Of a stretch of DNA of 64,000 nucleotides, positions 44,075 to 52,378 are shown piece by piece. Origin of the DNA: Streptomyces geranii. Lineage in GTDB: Bacteria > Actinomycetota > Actinomycetes > Streptomycetales > Streptomycetaceae. The notes under the pieces are model-generated. The model was not told the DNA's origin. It made no database searches and saw only the letters and a list, made by a program, of their open reading frames with translations. How positions within the stretch are numbered: the stretch's first letter is position 1; every line of letters starts with the position of its first letter. The stretch covers positions 1 through 64,000 of the forward strand of contig NZ_PJME01000042.1 of the NCBI RefSeq assembly GCF_002954775.1, in the 5' to 3' direction. The translations under genes were made by a program, and so were the position numbers.

Positions 44075-44928
44075 GACCGCTGCGGTTCGTGGCGCTCGGC
44101 GACTCGCTGACCGAGGGCGTGGGCGATCGCGTGGACGACGGGTGGCGCGGCTGGGCCGCGCTGCTCGCCGGCGGGTTCGGCGACACGCCGGCCGAGTTCA
44201 CCAACCTCGCGGTCAGCGGGGCCCAGACGCGTGACGTGCTGGAGAAGCAGACGCCGACGGGTCTCGGCCTCGAACCGGACGTCGTGTCCGTCGTCATCGG
44301 CGTGAACGACACCCTGCGCCGCACCTTCGACATCCACGCGGTGGCCGCCCGGCTCGACGAGGTCTACGCGGCCTTCACCGAGCGGGGCGCCCTCCTGCTC
44401 ACGGCGTGCCTGCCCGACCCCGGGGCGATGCTGGGCCTGCCCGGCGTCCTGGCGAACCCGCTGGCCCGACGCCAACGGGCGGTCAACACGGTCGTCCACG
44501 CCCTCTCCGAGCGCTACGGCGCCGTGCATCTGCACGCCGCCGAGGGGGAGTGGCTCCGGGGGCGCGAGATGTGGAGCGCGGACCGGCTGCACCCCGGCGA
44601 GCAGGGCCATCGGCAGCTGGCGGTCCGCTTCCACATGCTGCTCACGGAGGCGGGCGTAGCGGACGGGGCGGGCCCGTCGGCCGCGCCGGAACGCCCCGCG
44701 CCCACCCGGTCGGCCAGTCTGCGCTGGCTGGCCACGGCGGGCACGGGCTGGGTGGCGCGGCGCTGCACCGACCTGCTGCCGCAACTGCTGCGGCTGGCCG
44801 CCCAGGAGGTCCGGCATCGCGCGCGGGGCACGAGCGCGCGTCTCGACCTGGGGGCGTCGCACGCCGTGGCGGCGGCCCTGGCCGCGTTGGCGGTCGGGGA
44901 GCACGGGGTCGGGCCGGACGTGGCGTAG
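44071..44928 (+). CDS. SGNH/GDSL hydrolase
   Basis: A 285-aa hydrolase. The four SGNH blocks are Ser12 (LGDSLTEG), Gly50 (VSGAQT), Asn79 (GVNDTLRR) and Asp171/His174 (DRLHPGE). Residues from about 200 form a C-terminal extension rich in Arg and Ala. Without a signal peptide it is cytoplasmic. Coupling to two glycosyltransferases hints at acyl-group removal from a glycolipid or sugar, an inference only. Confidence 0.85.
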   Translation: MRPLRFVALGDSLTEGVGDRVDDGWRGWAALLAGGFGDTPAEFTNLAVSGAQTRDVLEKQTPTGLGLEPDVVSVVIGVNDTLRRTFDIHAVAARLDEVYAAFTERGALLLTACLPDPGAMLGLPGVLANPLARRQRAVNTVVHALSERYGAVHLHAAEGEWLRGREMWSADRLHPGEQGHRQLAVRFHMLLTEAGVADGAGPSAAPERPAPTRSASLRWLATAGTGWVARRCTDLLPQLLRLAAQEVRHRARGTSARLDLGASHAVAAALAALAVGEHGVGPDVA

Positions 44929-45333
44929 AACTCGGGCGCCGGTCGGGACCGGAGGGGCCCGTGAAGCGAACGGCTGAGGCGAGCGGGGCGCACCCGGGTC
45001 CCCGCGTGGCGTGGTTGTCGTGGGGCTGGTTCGAGCGCGGGGGATGCTCTGGTGCACGGCGGCGGAGACGTCGTCCCGCCCTTCGCGGCGGGCGATGGGA
45101 GAGGGTCCGACCATGGCGCGGGGGAGCCCGCCCGGGCCCTTCGAGGCGACCTGGAACGCCCCGGGGCCGTCCCTCGCGCGAGGAACCCGAATCTGGGTGA
45201 GCCGAGCGAGGGGAGGCGAACGGGGCGAGGCGAGAGCGCGGAGCAGGCGCCCGACGGCCACGCGATCGGCAGGCATCGCGCCGCCCCCGGCTCCTTCTCC
45301 GGCGTGCGCCGCTGACAGGGCAGGCCCGCCCGG
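44929..45333. other. 405-bp gap without a clear gene
   Basis: Between the SGNH gene and the pxpC stop I see no convincing reading frame, tRNA or strong hairpin. The sequence is GC-rich with short self-complementary pieces (CCCTTCGCGGCGGGCGATGGG region at 45077, and a CTCGCGCGAG palindrome at 45174). Confidence 0.5.
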
Positions 45334-46203
45334 TCAGCGGCGGCGTACCGGCACGAACCTCACCGGGGTGCCCGGGGTCGCCTGACCTGCTGCGGGCAGG
45401 TCGGCTGTGCGGACGACGGCGATCACCGGGTAGCCCCCGGTGGTCGGGTGGTCGGCCAGGAAGACCACCGGTCTGCCGTCCGGGGGTACCTGGACCGCGC
45501 CCAGGACCATGCCCTCACTGGGGAGTTCGCCGGGAAAGGCCCTCTCCAGGGGTGGGCCTTCCGTACGCAGGCCAATGCGGTTGCTCGCCGAGGACACCCG
45601 GTACGTGGACGTCGTGAACGCGCGGAGGGCCGTCGGTGTGAACCAGTCGTCGCGGGGGCCGACCGTCACCCGGAGGACGAGTTCGGCCGGGGGCGCCGGT
45701 TGCGGCGCGACGTCCACGCGCGCGTGGACGCCGATCTCGTGGCCCAGGGGGAGCACCGCGCCGTGCGTCAGGGGCGGTGGGCCCAGGCCGGACAGCAGGT
45801 CGGTGGAGCGGCTGCCGAGGACGGGTTCGACGGTGACTCCGCCGGAGACGGCCACGTAGGTCCGTACGCCGGAGAGGGCCGTTCCGATGTCCAGCAGCGC
45901 GCCCGCCGACACCCGTACCGGAGCGCCCCAGGGCGCCGGGCGGCCGTCCACCGTGACCGGGCAGGGGGCGCCGCCGACCGCGACGGTGACCGCGCAGCGG
46001 GGGCGCAGGGAGCAGCCGTTGAGGGTGGTCTCCAGGACGGCTGCCCCGGGCGGGTTGCCGACCAGCCGGTTGACGAGCGCCGCCGCGGGCGCGTCCAGGG
46101 CGCCGGAGCGGGGCACCCCGAGATGGGCGTACCCGGGGCGTCCCAGATCCTGCACGGTGGTCAGCGCCCCGGCCCGTACGACGGCGAGGGCTCGGTCGGT
46201 CAT
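45334..46203 (-). CDS. pxpC: 5-oxoprolinase subunit C
   Basis: A 289-aa KipA/PxpC protein, the biotin-dependent-carboxyltransferase-like subunit of bacterial 5-oxoprolinase. Motifs: VVRAGALTTVQDLGRPGYAH, GVPRSGALDAPAAALVN, YVAVSGGV and VFLADHPTTGGYPVIAVV. With PxpA and PxpB it hydrolyses 5-oxoproline to glutamate with ATP. The ATG at 46203 overlaps the pxpB stop by ATGA. It is last in the operon. Confidence 0.92.
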   Translation of the reverse strand: MTDRALAVVRAGALTTVQDLGRPGYAHLGVPRSGALDAPAAALVNRLVGNPPGAAVLETTLNGCSLRPRCAVTVAVGGAPCPVTVDGRPAPWGAPVRVSAGALLDIGTALSGVRTYVAVSGGVTVEPVLGSRSTDLLSGLGPPPLTHGAVLPLGHEIGVHARVDVAPQPAPPAELVLRVTVGPRDDWFTPTALRAFTTSTYRVSSASNRIGLRTEGPPLERAFPGELPSEGMVLGAVQVPPDGRPVVFLADHPTTGGYPVIAVVRTADLPAAGQATPGTPVRFVPVRRR

Positions 46204-46835
46204 CGGCATGCCACCCGCACGAAACGGACCCGGGTGCCCGGAGACAGCAGAGCGGCGGGCACGCGCGCGTGGTCCCACAGGACCGCGTCCGTCGTACCGA
46301 TCAGCTGCCAGCCGCCCGGCGACGAACGCGGGTACACGCCCGTGTACGGGCCCGCCAGCGCCACCGAACCGGCTGGGACGGAGGTACGCGGGGTCGCGCG
46401 GCGCGGTACGTCGTAGCGGGACGGGAGGCCGGTGAGGTAGCCGAAGCCGGGTGCGAAACCGCAGAACGCGACCCGGAACTCGGTGTCCGCGTGGATGCCG
46501 GCCACCGCCTCCTCGGATACGCCCCACAGGGCGGCGACGTCGGCGAGGTCCGGGCCGTCGTAACGGACCCGGAGTTCGACGATCTCCTGGGTGAGGGGGA
46601 GCACCGGGGGCACCTCTGAGGCGGTCAGTTCGGCGGCCAGGCGGGCGGGGTCGGGGAGGCCGTCCAGGAGGACCGTACGGGCCGCGGGGACGATCTCCCG
46701 TACGGCCAGTGTGCCCTCCGCGCGGCGGCGCAGCAGTTCCGCGTGCAGGGCCTGGGCCTCCTCGCCGGAGGAGACCTCTACCAGCAGTGCGTCGTCGCCC
46801 AGGGGAAGCGCCCGCATGCCCTTCGTGCCGCTCAT
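46200..46835 (-). CDS. pxpB: 5-oxoprolinase subunit B
   Basis: A 211-aa KipI/PxpB protein. Motifs: RALPLGDDALLVEV at the N-terminus, IHADTEFRVAFCGFAPGFGYL and RYDVPRRATPRTSVPAGSVALAG toward the C-terminus. In Bacillus the same pair was named KipI/KipA, kinase-inhibitor proteins, but the current view is 5-oxoprolinase. It overlaps pxpA and pxpC by four bases on each side. Confidence 0.92.
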   Translation of the reverse strand: MSGTKGMRALPLGDDALLVEVSSGEEAQALHAELLRRRAEGTLAVREIVPAARTVLLDGLPDPARLAAELTASEVPPVLPLTQEIVELRVRYDGPDLADVAALWGVSEEAVAGIHADTEFRVAFCGFAPGFGYLTGLPSRYDVPRRATPRTSVPAGSVALAGPYTGVYPRSSPGGWQLIGTTDAVLWDHARVPAALLSPGTRVRFVRVACR

Positions 46836-47584
46836 GCGAACGCCTCCACGCGGACGCCCGACGCCTCCAGCCGCTCCCGGACCCGGCGGGCCAGGTCCAC
46901 CGCGCCCGGTGTGTCGCCGTGCACGCACAGGGAGCGGGCACGGACCGCGAGGGGCGTCCCCGAGCGCGCCGCGATCACTCCCGTCCGGGCGAGGGTCACG
47001 GAGCGGGCCACCACCGCCTCCGGGTCGGTCACCAGCGCCCCCTCCTGGCCGCGCGGCACGAGGGTGCCCTCGTCGGTGTACGCGCGGTCCGCGAACGCCT
47101 CCGTGACGGCCGGGAGGCCCGCCCCCTGGGCCAGTTCCAGCAGGCGCGAGCCCGGCAGCCCGAGCACGGGCAGGCTGCCGCCGGCCAGGAGCACACCGTC
47201 GATCACCGCCTTCGCCTGTTCCTCGTCGTGCACGGCACGGTTGTAGAGCGCGCCGTGCGGCTTGACGTACGACACGCGCGTGCCCGCCGCCCGTGCGAAG
47301 ACCTCAAGGGCGCCGATCTGATAGGCCACCTCGGCCGTCAGCTCGTCGGACGGCACGTCCATCGCGCGCCGCCCGAACCCCGCGAGGTCGCGGTAGGAGA
47401 CCTGGGCGCCGATCCGTACGCCGCGCCGGGCCGCCAGCTCGCACACCCGCCGCATGGTGACCGCGTCCCCCGCGTGGAAGCCGCAGGCCACGTTGGCGCT
47501 GGTGACGACGGACAGCAGCTGTTCGTCGTCGGTCAGCCGCCAGCGGCCGAAGCCCTCGCCGAGGTCGGCGTTCAGGTCGATCAT
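46832..47584 (-). CDS. pxpA: 5-oxoprolinase subunit A
   Basis: A 250-aa LamB/YcsF-family protein, full-length. Motifs: MIDLNADLGEGFG, SANVACGFHAGDAVTM, GAQVSYRDLAGFGRR and YVKPHGALYN. It is the amidohydrolase-like subunit that takes 5-oxoproline. AGGAGTC lies 8 bases before ATG 47584. It follows the D-glutamate-cyclase-like gene by 33 bp. Confidence 0.94.
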   Translation of the reverse strand: MIDLNADLGEGFGRWRLTDDEQLLSVVTSANVACGFHAGDAVTMRRVCELAARRGVRIGAQVSYRDLAGFGRRAMDVPSDELTAEVAYQIGALEVFARAAGTRVSYVKPHGALYNRAVHDEEQAKAVIDGVLLAGGSLPVLGLPGSRLLELAQGAGLPAVTEAFADRAYTDEGTLVPRGQEGALVTDPEAVVARSVTLARTGVIAARSGTPLAVRARSLCVHGDTPGAVDLARRVRERLEASGVRVEAFA

Positions 47585-47617
47585 TCCGGGACTCCTGTCA
47601 CGCTTGTCGCGCTCCGG

Positions 47618-48439
47618 TCAGGCGACGCGGTACTGCTCGTCGCGGGTGTCGGTGAGGAACATCTGGCCCGGCGCGTGGGTGATGGCGAAGGGCGGGCGGG
47701 AGGCCATCACCGCGGCCTGCGGGGTCACTCCGCAGGCCCAGAACACCGGGATGTCGTCCGGCTGGAGCTCCACCGGATCGCCGAAGTCCGGACGGCCGAG
47801 GTCGTCGATGCCGAGCCCCGACGGATCGCCGCAGTGTACGGGGCTGCCGTGCACCGCCGGGAGCAGGCTGCTCTCCCGGATCGCCGCCGCCAGATGCTCG
47901 GGCGGCACCGGGCGCATGGACACGACCATGGGGCCGTGCAGCCGCCCCGCGGGCCGGCACTGACGGCCGGTCACGTACATCGGGACGTTGCGCCCCTGCT
48001 CGATGTGCCGGATCGGGACGCCCGCCTCCGCGAGCGCCCACTCGAAGGTGAAACTGCACCCGATGAGGAACGTCACCAGGTCCTCGCGCCAGTGCGCGAG
48101 CACGTCCGTGGGCTCCTCCACCAGTTCGCCGTCCCGCCAGACCCGGTAGCGCGGCAGATCGGTGCGCAGGTCCGCGCCCTCGGCGAGGACGGTCGTCCAG
48201 GAACCGGCGTCCGTGACGTCCAGGACCGGACAGGGCTTCGGGTTGCGCTGGCAGAACAGCAGCATGTCGTACGCCCAGTCCGCGGGCACCGAGATCAGGT
48301 TGGCCTGGGTGTGGCCTGCGGCGACGCCCGCGGTGGGGCCGGTCAGGCCCGTACGGAACCGGGCTCGCGCCGATTTCGGGCTCCACGCGTGCGCGTGCTC
48401 GTCGACGAGGGTCAAGGGGCGGTCTTCCGTACGGTTCAC
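47618..48439 (-). CDS. DUF1445 hydro-lyase / D-glutamate-cyclase-like protein
   Basis: A 273-aa DUF1445-family protein. Family signatures: GLTGPTAGVAAGHTQANLISVP, FLIGCSFTFEWALAEAG, MRPVPPE and FWACGVTPQAAVMAS. The vertebrate homologue (DGLUCY) turns D-glutamate into 5-oxo-D-proline. Being in one operon with 5-oxoprolinase subunits makes a cyclase role attractive, but the stereochemistry is open since PxpABC is known for the L form. GTG 48439 overlaps the MFS stop by GTGA. Confidence 0.82.
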   Translation of the reverse strand: MNRTEDRPLTLVDEHAHAWSPKSARARFRTGLTGPTAGVAAGHTQANLISVPADWAYDMLLFCQRNPKPCPVLDVTDAGSWTTVLAEGADLRTDLPRYRVWRDGELVEEPTDVLAHWREDLVTFLIGCSFTFEWALAEAGVPIRHIEQGRNVPMYVTGRQCRPAGRLHGPMVVSMRPVPPEHLAAAIRESSLLPAVHGSPVHCGDPSGLGIDDLGRPDFGDPVELQPDDIPVFWACGVTPQAAVMASRPPFAITHAPGQMFLTDTRDEQYRVA

Positions 48440-49755
48440 TGAAGTTCCTTCCCGCGGGTCTCCGGCAGCCCGAGCAGTGCCAGGGCGGCGATGCCGTATC
48501 CGATCGCGCCGAAGACCAGCGCGCCGCCCACACCCCAACTGTCGGCCAGGAAGCCGACCGTGGTGGGGAAGACGGCGCCGACGGCCCGGCCGGTGTTGTA
48601 GGTGAAGCCCTGCCCCGTGCCGCGTACGGCGGTCGGGTACAGCTCGCTCAGATAGGAGCCGAAGCCGCTGAAGATCGCAGACATACAGAACCCGAGCGGG
48701 AAACCGAGCACCAGGAGCAGGGTGTTGGCGCCGTTCGGGATGTTCGCGTAGGCCAGGATGCACAGCGCCGAGAGGACCGCGAAGAGCCAGATGTTGCGCC
48801 TGCGGCCGATCCGGTCGGTGAGATAACCGCCGGTCAGATAGCCGATGAAGGCCCCGGAGATCAGGAACGTGAGGTAGGAACCGGTGCCGACGACCGACAG
48901 CCCGCGTTCCGTCTTCAGGTAGGTGGGCACCCAGGTGGCGAGGGTGTAGTAGCCGCCCTGGACGCCGGTGGACAGCAGGACCGCGAAGAGTGTGACGCGG
49001 AGCAGCCCGGGCGATTCGGGCGTACCGCGCCGGAAGATCTCCTTGAACGAGCCCTTGTTGGGGTTCTTCTCGCGCTCGGCGACCGCCTTGGGCGCGTCCT
49101 GCACCGAGCGGCGCACCCAGACGACGAGCAGCGCGGGCAGCGCGCCGGTCCAGAACATCACGCGCCAGGCCAGGTCGTCGTCCAGGAACGTGAAGACCGT
49201 GGTGTAGACGATCACGGCCAGGCCCCAGCCCACGGCCCAGGAGCTCTGGATCGCGCCGAGCGTACGACCGCGGTGCTTCGGGCTCGCGTACTCGGCCACC
49301 AGGATCGCGCCGACGGCCCACTCGCCGCCGAAACCGAGGCCCTGGAGGGCGCGGAACACCAGCAGGGTCTCGTAGTTGGGCGCGAAGCCGCAGGCCACGG
49401 TGAAGACCGCGTACGTGATGACCGTGATCATCAGTGCCTTGACCCGGCCGATCCGGTCCGCGAGGACGCCCGCGCCGGCGCCGCCGATCGCCGAGACGAC
49501 CAGGGTGACGGTGGTGAACAGCCCGGTCTGGCCGCTGTTCAGACCGAAGTACGCGGACAGCGCCACCATGCTGAGCGGCAGCGTGAAGTAGTCGTACGAG
49601 TCCAGGGCGTAGCCGCCGAACGCACCGCCGAAGGCTCGGCGACCGCGCGGGCCCAGCGCCCGCAGCCAGGCGAACGCGCCCTCGTCGACGGCGGGTTCAC
49701 CCGCTCCGGGGAGCGTCTCGGCGGGCGGGGCCTGTGGTGGAGGGGTTGTGCTCAT
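48436..49755 (-). CDS. MFS transporter of the 5-oxoproline operon
   Basis: A 439-aa major facilitator with 12 hydrophobic segments. Motif A is GVLADRIGRVKAL in the first loop and TDRIGRRRNIWLF in the second. The order DSYDYFTLPLSM...EWAVGAILVAEY resembles sugar-acid/aromatic-acid and sialate-type carriers. Its place as first gene of the operon suggests uptake of 5-oxoproline, glutamate or a related acid. GAGGTG is 6 bases before ATG 49755. Confidence 0.85.
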   Translation of the reverse strand: MSTTPPPQAPPAETLPGAGEPAVDEGAFAWLRALGPRGRRAFGGAFGGYALDSYDYFTLPLSMVALSAYFGLNSGQTGLFTTVTLVVSAIGGAGAGVLADRIGRVKALMITVITYAVFTVACGFAPNYETLLVFRALQGLGFGGEWAVGAILVAEYASPKHRGRTLGAIQSSWAVGWGLAVIVYTTVFTFLDDDLAWRVMFWTGALPALLVVWVRRSVQDAPKAVAEREKNPNKGSFKEIFRRGTPESPGLLRVTLFAVLLSTGVQGGYYTLATWVPTYLKTERGLSVVGTGSYLTFLISGAFIGYLTGGYLTDRIGRRRNIWLFAVLSALCILAYANIPNGANTLLLVLGFPLGFCMSAIFSGFGSYLSELYPTAVRGTGQGFTYNTGRAVGAVFPTTVGFLADSWGVGGALVFGAIGYGIAALALLGLPETRGKELQ

Positions 49756-49859
49756 GGGCACCTCGCAGATGAGGGACGGAGGGTGCTTCAGGGATGAGCG
49801 GGCCGTGCGGGAGCGGTCGGCACCGGGTGGATACGACGGCGCCTGTCCAGCAAGGTAGA

Positions 49860-49876
49860 GGATCGTTGAACGATCC
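49860..49876. promoter_or_regulatory. Palindromic GntR-type operator
   Basis: GGATCGTTGAACGATCC is a perfect palindrome with one central base (49868). It sits in the 170-bp divergent region, 50 bp before the GntR start and 105 bp before the MFS start. It is the natural candidate for binding by the adjacent GntR protein. TTGTATCTACGATTGAATT follows downstream and may hold promoter elements. Confidence 0.55.
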
Positions 49877-49925
49877 CTCAATACCTATGTTGTTTCGTTC
49901 TTGTATCTACGATTGAATTCCGGGC

Positions 49926-50621
49926 ATGGCAGAGCAGTTGACGGGACTGGCCGACGACCGCGCGCTCCTCGGGCGCACCAGCACCGCCGAACGGGTGTCC
50001 GACATCCTCAGGAGCCGGATCGCCGACGGGTACTTCCCGCCCGGCACCCGGCTCTCCGAGGACAGCATCGGAGGCGCCCTCGGCGTCTCCCGCAACACCC
50101 TGCGCGAGGCGTTCCGGCTGCTCACGCACGAACGCCTGCTCGTCCACGAGCTGAACAGGGGCGTCTTCGTACGGGTCCTCACGGTCGAGGACGTCGAGGA
50201 CATCTACCGCACCCGCGCCCTCGTCGAGTGCGCCGTCGTACGAGGGCTCGGGGAGCCGCCGTACGCCGTGGACAACCTCGCGGCGGCCGTCGACGAGGGG
50301 CAGCGGGCGGCGCGCGACGGTGACTGGAAAGTGGTGGGTACGGCCAATATCCACTTCCACGCCGAACTCGTCGCACTGGCCGGCAGCGCCCGCACCGACG
50401 AGCTGATGCGCAGCGTCTTCGCCGAACTGCGGCTCGCCTTCCACGTCGTGGACGATCCGCGCCGCCTGCACGAGCCCTATCTCGCACGCAACCAGCAGAT
50501 ACTGCGGGCCCTCCAGGCGGGCGACCGGGAGCGGGCCGAGGGGCTGCTTTCGGTCTATCTCGACGACTCCCTCGAACGGGTTGTCGAGGTCTACCGGCGG
50601 CGGGTCGGCGAGGACGGCTAG
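49926..50621 (+). CDS. GntR/FadR-family regulator
   Basis: A 231-aa regulator. The winged-helix HTH is residues 20-82 (GTRLSEDSIGGALGVSRNTLREAFRLL), and residues 90-220 form an FCD ligand domain with the metal-binding pattern Asp...NIHFHAEL and a later His. It is divergent from the MFS-DUF1445-PxpABC operon, which it probably represses until its organic or amino acid ligand is bound. ATG 49926 gives the usual family N-terminus. Confidence 0.9.
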   Translation: MAEQLTGLADDRALLGRTSTAERVSDILRSRIADGYFPPGTRLSEDSIGGALGVSRNTLREAFRLLTHERLLVHELNRGVFVRVLTVEDVEDIYRTRALVECAVVRGLGEPPYAVDNLAAAVDEGQRAARDGDWKVVGTANIHFHAELVALAGSARTDELMRSVFAELRLAFHVVDDPRRLHEPYLARNQQILRALQAGDRERAEGLLSVYLDDSLERVVEVYRRRVGEDG

Positions 50622-50695
50622 GAGAGCGGGCGGGACGGGCGATTTCCCGCTGACCTGCCCCGTGGCGCGGTGACGGCGGGTCGCTTCTGAGTCGT

Positions 50696-50726
50696 TTGGG
50701 TCGTTGTCAGACCGAGGACCTAGTCT
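50696..50726 (+). promoter_or_regulatory. Probable promoter of the condensin-like operon
   Basis: TTGGGT (50696-50701), 19 bases, then TAGTCT (50721-50726). The GTG start at 50734 is 8 bases after the -10, so the transcript would be leaderless. This agrees with the absence of a ribosome site before that GTG. Confidence 0.4.
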
Positions 50727-50733
50727 GTGCAGC

Positions 50734-52260
50734 GTGACTTCGCCTGCATCGACGGACAGCGTTCCGCCCCAGCTCAGCGCGGGGCCGCGCCCCGCTCCGG
50801 GCCCGGCCGCCGACGAGGGACTGGCGCGTCGCCTGCGCGCGCTCGCCTGCACCGCACCGCTCCACGACCTGGACGCGCGCAAGGCGAACCTCGCGGGCGA
50901 GTACTCGGTGTACGGCATGGCGGAGGTGGCCCTCGCGGCCATCGACCTGGTCACCCTGAACATGGACTTCGACACCGGCGCCGACCACGACCAGATCGTC
51001 GCCCGCCTCATCCCGCGCATCGCCGCCCAGGCCCCGCAGCGCCCCGTCACCGAGCACGAGCGCGTGGCCCGCTGGGTCCTGGAGAACCTGATCAACGTCG
51101 GCAGCGTCGACCGCGGCTTCCGGGCCGTGTACGGCACGTTCGCACCGGACGGCACCTATGTACGCCGTGACTACGACTTCAAGCTGATCGAAGAGGTCCC
51201 CGGATACGGCGGAAGCGTCTACCTCCGTACGACGGACGAAGCGGTCAACGTGCTCGTCGGCGCCCTCGACACCGACGTCACCAGCGCCCAGATCGCCGCC
51301 GAGGTCAAGCTGGAGGTGCTCATCAGCCGGGGGCGACTGGCCGACGCCCAACTCGCCGCCGAGCAGGCCCGCTACCGCACCGTGCAGTACTCGGAGGTCC
51401 TGCGCCGGGCACTGGACGCGACCCGGCGGAACGTCCGCGCGGTGGACTGGCTCCAGACCGTCCCCGACATGATCGCCGAGGCGCTCGACCACGTCGCCGA
51501 CCGGTACCGCCACGAGAACGCGATCCTGACCAACATCCGCAAGGCCCGGGACGAGTCCGAGGACGCCGAGCAGAAGCGGCGCGCGGCCGAACTCGTCGAC
51601 ATCGTCAAGGACTGCATCCGGCGGCACACCCAGCTCCAGTCCCGCCTCCTGGAGGCGGGCCCCCTGTTCCGCGCGGAACAGGACCGGCAGGCCTTCGCGA
51701 CGCCGATGACGTCCTCGGGGATAGACCTGTACGGCCATCTGGTCGCCCCTGTCCTGCCGTTGCCCCTTGAGCGGGCGGTGCGGGTCACGGACGCGTTCTT
51801 CGCGCGCGGGACGGGGCTTCGGACGCCGGTGTCGGTCCGGGTCGGGGACCTCGTCGACATACTGCTGACCCCGCCGCTGGAGCGGGAGCATCTGGGTGCG
51901 GAGATGCCGGAGCCGGATCTGATCGCCAGGCCTGACGACAGCCGGTTCAGCGAGGAGCAGTTGGCGTCCGCGATGGAGTTGCTGGATCTGCCCGCGGACG
52001 CGCCCCGGCGGTTGTCTGGGTTGCTGGCGGAGGCGCGGCTCCGGGATGCGGAGCTTCCTTATCTGGTGGCGTTGTTGGCCGTTCACGCGGCCAGTCCGCC
52101 GGTGGGGACCGCTTATCGGCAGGGGGAGGAGAAGTTGTTGTTCGCTGTCGACGACGGGACGGAGTTGGACGATCCGGAGTTCGGTGGGGCCGATCTGATT
52201 GTGGGGATGGCCTTGCTGGACGCGGTGGGGATGGCTGCGGGCCGTTCTGAGGCGGCGTGA
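50734..52260 (+). CDS. MksF/JetA-like kleisin subunit
   Basis: A 508-aa soluble, largely helical protein. Residues 20-150 look like a winged-helix region (LDARKANLAGEYSVYGMAEV; TEHERVARWVLENLIN). Residues 170-330 form a helical bundle in the MukF/MksF style (RGRLADAQLAAEQARYRTVQ; DATRRNVRAVDWLQTVPDMI). The C-terminal 170 residues are another winged-helix-like unit. I infer the kleisin role from this layout and from gene order; no residue-level signature proves it. TTG 50704 would add 10 residues. The last 300 bases use more TTG and T/A third positions than the first part. Confidence 0.55.
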   Translation: MTSPASTDSVPPQLSAGPRPAPGPAADEGLARRLRALACTAPLHDLDARKANLAGEYSVYGMAEVALAAIDLVTLNMDFDTGADHDQIVARLIPRIAAQAPQRPVTEHERVARWVLENLINVGSVDRGFRAVYGTFAPDGTYVRRDYDFKLIEEVPGYGGSVYLRTTDEAVNVLVGALDTDVTSAQIAAEVKLEVLISRGRLADAQLAAEQARYRTVQYSEVLRRALDATRRNVRAVDWLQTVPDMIAEALDHVADRYRHENAILTNIRKARDESEDAEQKRRAAELVDIVKDCIRRHTQLQSRLLEAGPLFRAEQDRQAFATPMTSSGIDLYGHLVAPVLPLPLERAVRVTDAFFARGTGLRTPVSVRVGDLVDILLTPPLEREHLGAEMPEPDLIARPDDSRFSEEQLASAMELLDLPADAPRRLSGLLAEARLRDAELPYLVALLAVHAASPPVGTAYRQGEEKLLFAVDDGTELDDPEFGGADLIVGMALLDAVGMAAGRSEAA

Positions 52261-52299
52261 TGGGGCTGAGGTTGTTGGTTGGCCGCGGATCCGTTGTGG

Positions 52300-52325
52300 C
52301 TGGTCGCGCAGTTCCCCGCGCCCCT
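52300..52325. repeat. Copy of the GGAACTGCGCGACCAG repeat (inverted)
   Basis: CTGGTCGCGCAGTTCCCCGC continues into GCCCCT, the inverted form of the element at 17119-17403. It lies in the gap between the first and second gene of the condensin-like operon, 40 bp after a stop and 54 bp before the next start. Confidence 0.8.
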
Positions 52326-52378
52326 AAAGGCAAACCTGCCTGCGCCCCCGTCAGCATGAACCGTAAGGAGTCTCACCC

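Noticed and set aside
45015..45060. tRNA-like GGTTCGAGC motif in the 44929-45333 gap
   Set aside because: The bases around it do not form a T-stem, and no acceptor stem is found.
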